Shown piece after piece: positions 7,158-7,720 of a stretch of DNA of 7,720 nucleotides. The notes under the pieces were generated by a model. That model was given only the letters and a program-made list of their open reading frames with translations, did not search any database and was not told where the DNA came from. A program made the position numbers and the translations under genes. Each line of letters opens with the position of its first letter. Within the stretch, counting starts at the first letter, position 1. This stretch comes from Thermoplasmata archaeon (GTDB taxonomy: Archaea; Thermoplasmatota; Thermoplasmata; Lutacidiplasmatales; UBA184): contig JAKATE010000091.1 of the NCBI GenBank assembly GCA_021828085.1, positions 1 to 7,720 of the forward strand, given 5' to 3'.

Positions 7158-7288
7158 CGGGGGCGCGGACGACGAAGGACCGCCCCCCGCGGGGAGGCGG
7201 TGGAGGGGCCTTCCCACCGCGGTCCGCGGGTCGGGCGGACGTTCCTGCCCGGGCGACGAGAGCCCCTCCGCGGGCCCCCGACCCGCGG
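7158..7288. other. GC-rich zone with three consecutive inverted repeats and five CCGCGG sites
   Basis: Three non-overlapping stems sit side by side. Stem 1 pairs 7160-7166 with 7181-7187 (7 bp). Stem 2 pairs 7197-7203 with 7214-7220 (7 bp, ten-base loop). Stem 3 pairs 7224-7235 with 7277-7288 (12 bp perfect) and encloses a smaller 4-bp stem, 7251-7254 with 7262-7265. The palindrome CCGCGG starts at 7187, 7217, 7224, 7268 and 7283. The zone lies between the tRNA-His gene and the peptidase promoter. It has no credible ORF with a start and family match, and I found no RNase P or SRP RNA signature. It may be a structured RNA, a downstream element of the tRNA transcript, a protein-binding region, or a by-product of high GC content. 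Confidence 0.45.
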
Positions 7289-7311
7289 GGGAGTGGACCC
7301 GTGGGGGTCAG

Positions 7312-7417
7312 GGCCGGGACCGAGAGTCTCCGGAGCAGGGTCGGTTCCCCGCTCCCTTTGAACCCGGGTCGAGGGATCCACAGTCCCCCAGGATAACCAA
7401 GCTACCCCATCCCGGCC
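7312..7417 (-). tRNA. tRNA-His: tRNA-His (anticodon GUG), with a T-loop intron
   Basis: Read on the minus strand, G-1 is 7417 and the acceptor strand G-C-C-G-G-G-A is 7416-7410. It pairs perfectly over seven bases with 7319-7313, and G-1 faces C73 (7312), the tRNA-His identity pair. T8 is 7409. The D-arm (7407-7390) has GGT-AGC-TT-GG-TT. The anticodon stem 7388-7384 pairs with 7376-7372 (one G-U). The loop is CTGTGGA, with anticodon GTG at 7381-7379. The T-stem strand CCGGG (7367-7363) is followed by TTCAAA (7362-7357), then by 31 bases that do not belong to a tRNA. The partner strand CTCGG (7324-7320) follows, completing the T-stem with one G-U pair. Removing 31 bases leaves a 75-nt mature tRNA including G-1. 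CCA is not encoded. Positions 13 and 22 are T-T, a weakness shared by other tRNAs with this D-arm. The anticodon and G-1:C73 make the histidine call firm. Confidence 0.9.
7326..7356 (-). other. 31-nt intron in the tRNA-His T-loop
   Basis: The insert lies between tRNA positions 59 and 60 as annotated here; shifting by one base (7327-7357, between 58 and 59) works equally well for the mature loop. The flanks can form a splicing structure. GGGAG at the start of the intron pairs with CTCTC across the 3' junction (one G-U), and CGGGG pairs with CTCCG inside the intron. With the 58/59 junction, three-base bulges AA|A and GA|C flank a four-base helix, which is the bulge-helix-bulge cut by the archaeal splicing endonuclease. 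The outer helix is weak, so a relaxed motif is also possible. Confidence 0.75.
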
Positions 7418-7420
7418 GTA

Positions 7421-7434
7421 CCCGCTCGAGCGGG
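7421..7434. repeat. 14-bp perfect palindrome upstream of tRNA-His
   Basis: CCCGCTCGAGCGGG is identical on both strands. It lies three bases upstream of the tRNA-His G-1, between the T-run and the mature tRNA end. Because it follows the T-run rather than preceding it on the minus strand, it is not a conventional hairpin-then-T terminator. It could fold in the pre-tRNA leader, bind a dimeric protein, or be fortuitous. Confidence 0.4.
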
Positions 7435-7443
7435 AGGGCAGCT

Positions 7444-7450
7444 AAAAAAA
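7444..7450 (-). promoter_or_regulatory. Seven-T run: likely terminator of the upstream gene and/or box A of tRNA-His
   Basis: On the minus strand TTTTTTTA begins 15 bases after the stop of the partial gene ending at 7465, and archaeal termination favours such T-runs. It is also centred about 30 bases before the tRNA 5' end (7417), close to where a T-rich TATA element (box A) for the tRNA should sit. No other AT-rich stretch is available for either role, so it may serve both. Confidence 0.55.
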
Positions 7451-7464
7451 CCTTCGCGCGGCGG

Positions 7465-7720
7465 CTAAGGGGTCACCGGGGAGCTTCCGGAGAGAGGGAC
7501 CCGCCTCCAGGTCGACCGGGTCTCCACCCGGCCGGAGGCCCGGTCGACGCGCGCGACTACGCCGGCGGAGCGCCCCATGGACTCGAACTCCAGAGAGTAC
7601 CAGAAGACCTCGAAGGCCTCCGGCGAGGGGGTCACCTCGGCGAAGAAGTACGACCGGGCCAGGAAGCGGGATCGGGCCATGGCCGCAGGGTAGCTCCGGT
7701 CGATCGCCTCCTGCGCCTGC
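7465..7720 (-). CDS. Unrecognised protein, C-terminal part (5' end outside window)
   Basis: The frame is open from the window edge (7720) to TAG at 7467-7465, giving about 84 visible residues. Codons are strongly G/C-ending, as in the neighbouring genes, which supports real coding. An ATG at 7680 could start a 71-residue protein. However, the codons before it (Q-A-Q-E-A-I-D-R-S-Y-P-A-A) read on smoothly without a stop, so I favour the end of a longer gene. The visible part starts with a probable helix, then A-R-S-Y-F-F-A-E-V and an alternating aromatic strand F-W-Y-S-L-E-F. Next comes A-G-V-V-A-R-V-D-R-A-S-G-R-V-E, and it ends in a Ser/Pro tail. The strand pattern with V-D-x-x-S-G-x-V recalls the last strands of PepSY-like domains, but this is too weak to name. 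The tRNA-His gene follows on the same strand after 47 bases. Confidence 0.6.
   Translation of the reverse strand, partial: QAQEAIDRSYPAAMARSRFLARSYFFAEVTPSPEAFEVFWYSLEFESMGRSAGVVARVDRASGRVETRSTWRRVPLSGSSPVTP

Noticed and set aside
6204..7217. Minus-strand 337-codon open frame overlapping the start of the peptidase gene
   Set aside because: It is a +1/-1 shadow of the S53 gene, rich in Pro/Arg/Gly, and it would begin inside the hairpin zone with no promoter. The S53 frame carries clear domain motifs over the same bases.
7085..7290. RNase P RNA, because of a minus-strand GCAGGAACGTCCGCC resembling conserved region I
   Set aside because: The match is imperfect, no ACAGAA-type conserved region V follows, and the space before the peptidase start (about 190 bases) is too short for a normal archaeal RNase P RNA.
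7302..7345. Signal recognition particle RNA helix 8-like motif (GGTCAGG ... GGAGCAGG) on the plus strand
   Set aside because: The spacing and apical stem do not fit the conserved SRP hairpin with its GGAA-type loop. The stretch is better explained as the 3' half and intron of tRNA-His on the minus strand.
7106..7381. Small ORFs on both strands across the tRNA and hairpin zone (minus 7106-7381, plus 7134-7361)
   Set aside because: Their translations are Arg/Pro/Gly-rich without recognisable features. They run through the tRNA-His gene and the peptidase promoter.
7421..7450. Bacterial-style intrinsic terminator made of the 14-bp palindrome and the T-run
   Set aside because: On the minus strand the T-run comes before the palindrome, the wrong order. 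On the plus strand the run is A-rich, so no hairpin-then-T arrangement exists.

Overview
The window reads as a piece of a GC-rich archaeal genome, most likely an uncultured member of Thermoplasmatota. The taxonomic call is inference. It rests on an archaeal-type CoaBC with a TATA-like element at leaderless spacing, on a tRNA-His gene that appears to carry an intron in its T-loop (an archaeal trait), and on a giant cell-surface acid-type peptidase with S53 and thermopsin-like regions and repeats of a kind common in Thermoplasmata. Coding regions are strongly biased to G/C at third codon positions.

Layout, left to right. Positions 1-363 (+) hold the C-terminal half of a MarC-family membrane protein, cut by the window edge. 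Its end overlaps tail-to-tail with coaBC (323-1591, -), the bifunctional phosphopantothenoylcysteine decarboxylase / phosphopantothenate-cysteine ligase of coenzyme A synthesis. An 82-bp divergent promoter region separates coaBC from a HAD-superfamily hydrolase (1674-2372, +) with all four HAD motifs. A 74-bp gap with no clear terminator follows. Then comes a 4.6-kb gene (2447-7084, -) for a 1545-residue secreted, membrane-anchored protein. In order it has a signal peptide, a pro-kumamolisin propeptide, an S53 (sedolisin) catalytic domain, a thermopsin-like region, seven beta-rich repeats of 77-79 residues, and a C-terminal transmembrane anchor with a basic tail.

The 380-bp stretch 7085-7464 is free of protein genes but not empty. 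It holds the promoter of the peptidase, a GC-rich zone of three consecutive potential hairpins with five CCGCGG sites, and on the minus strand a gene for tRNA-His(GUG) (7312-7417). The tRNA has an encoded G-1, a perfect acceptor stem and an approximately 31-nt intron in the T-loop. A seven-T run and a 14-bp palindrome lie just upstream of it. The last 256 bases (7465-7720, -) are the 3' part of an unrecognised protein gene running off the window.

The genes do not form one pathway. coaBC, the HAD enzyme and tRNA-His are housekeeping-type genes. The surface peptidase is the accessory element and probably serves extracellular protein breakdown under acidic conditions. The two most notable items are the intron-interrupted tRNA-His, which is easy to miss, and the fusion of S53 peptidase, thermopsin-like region and glycosylation-ready repeat stalk in one cysteine-free polypeptide.
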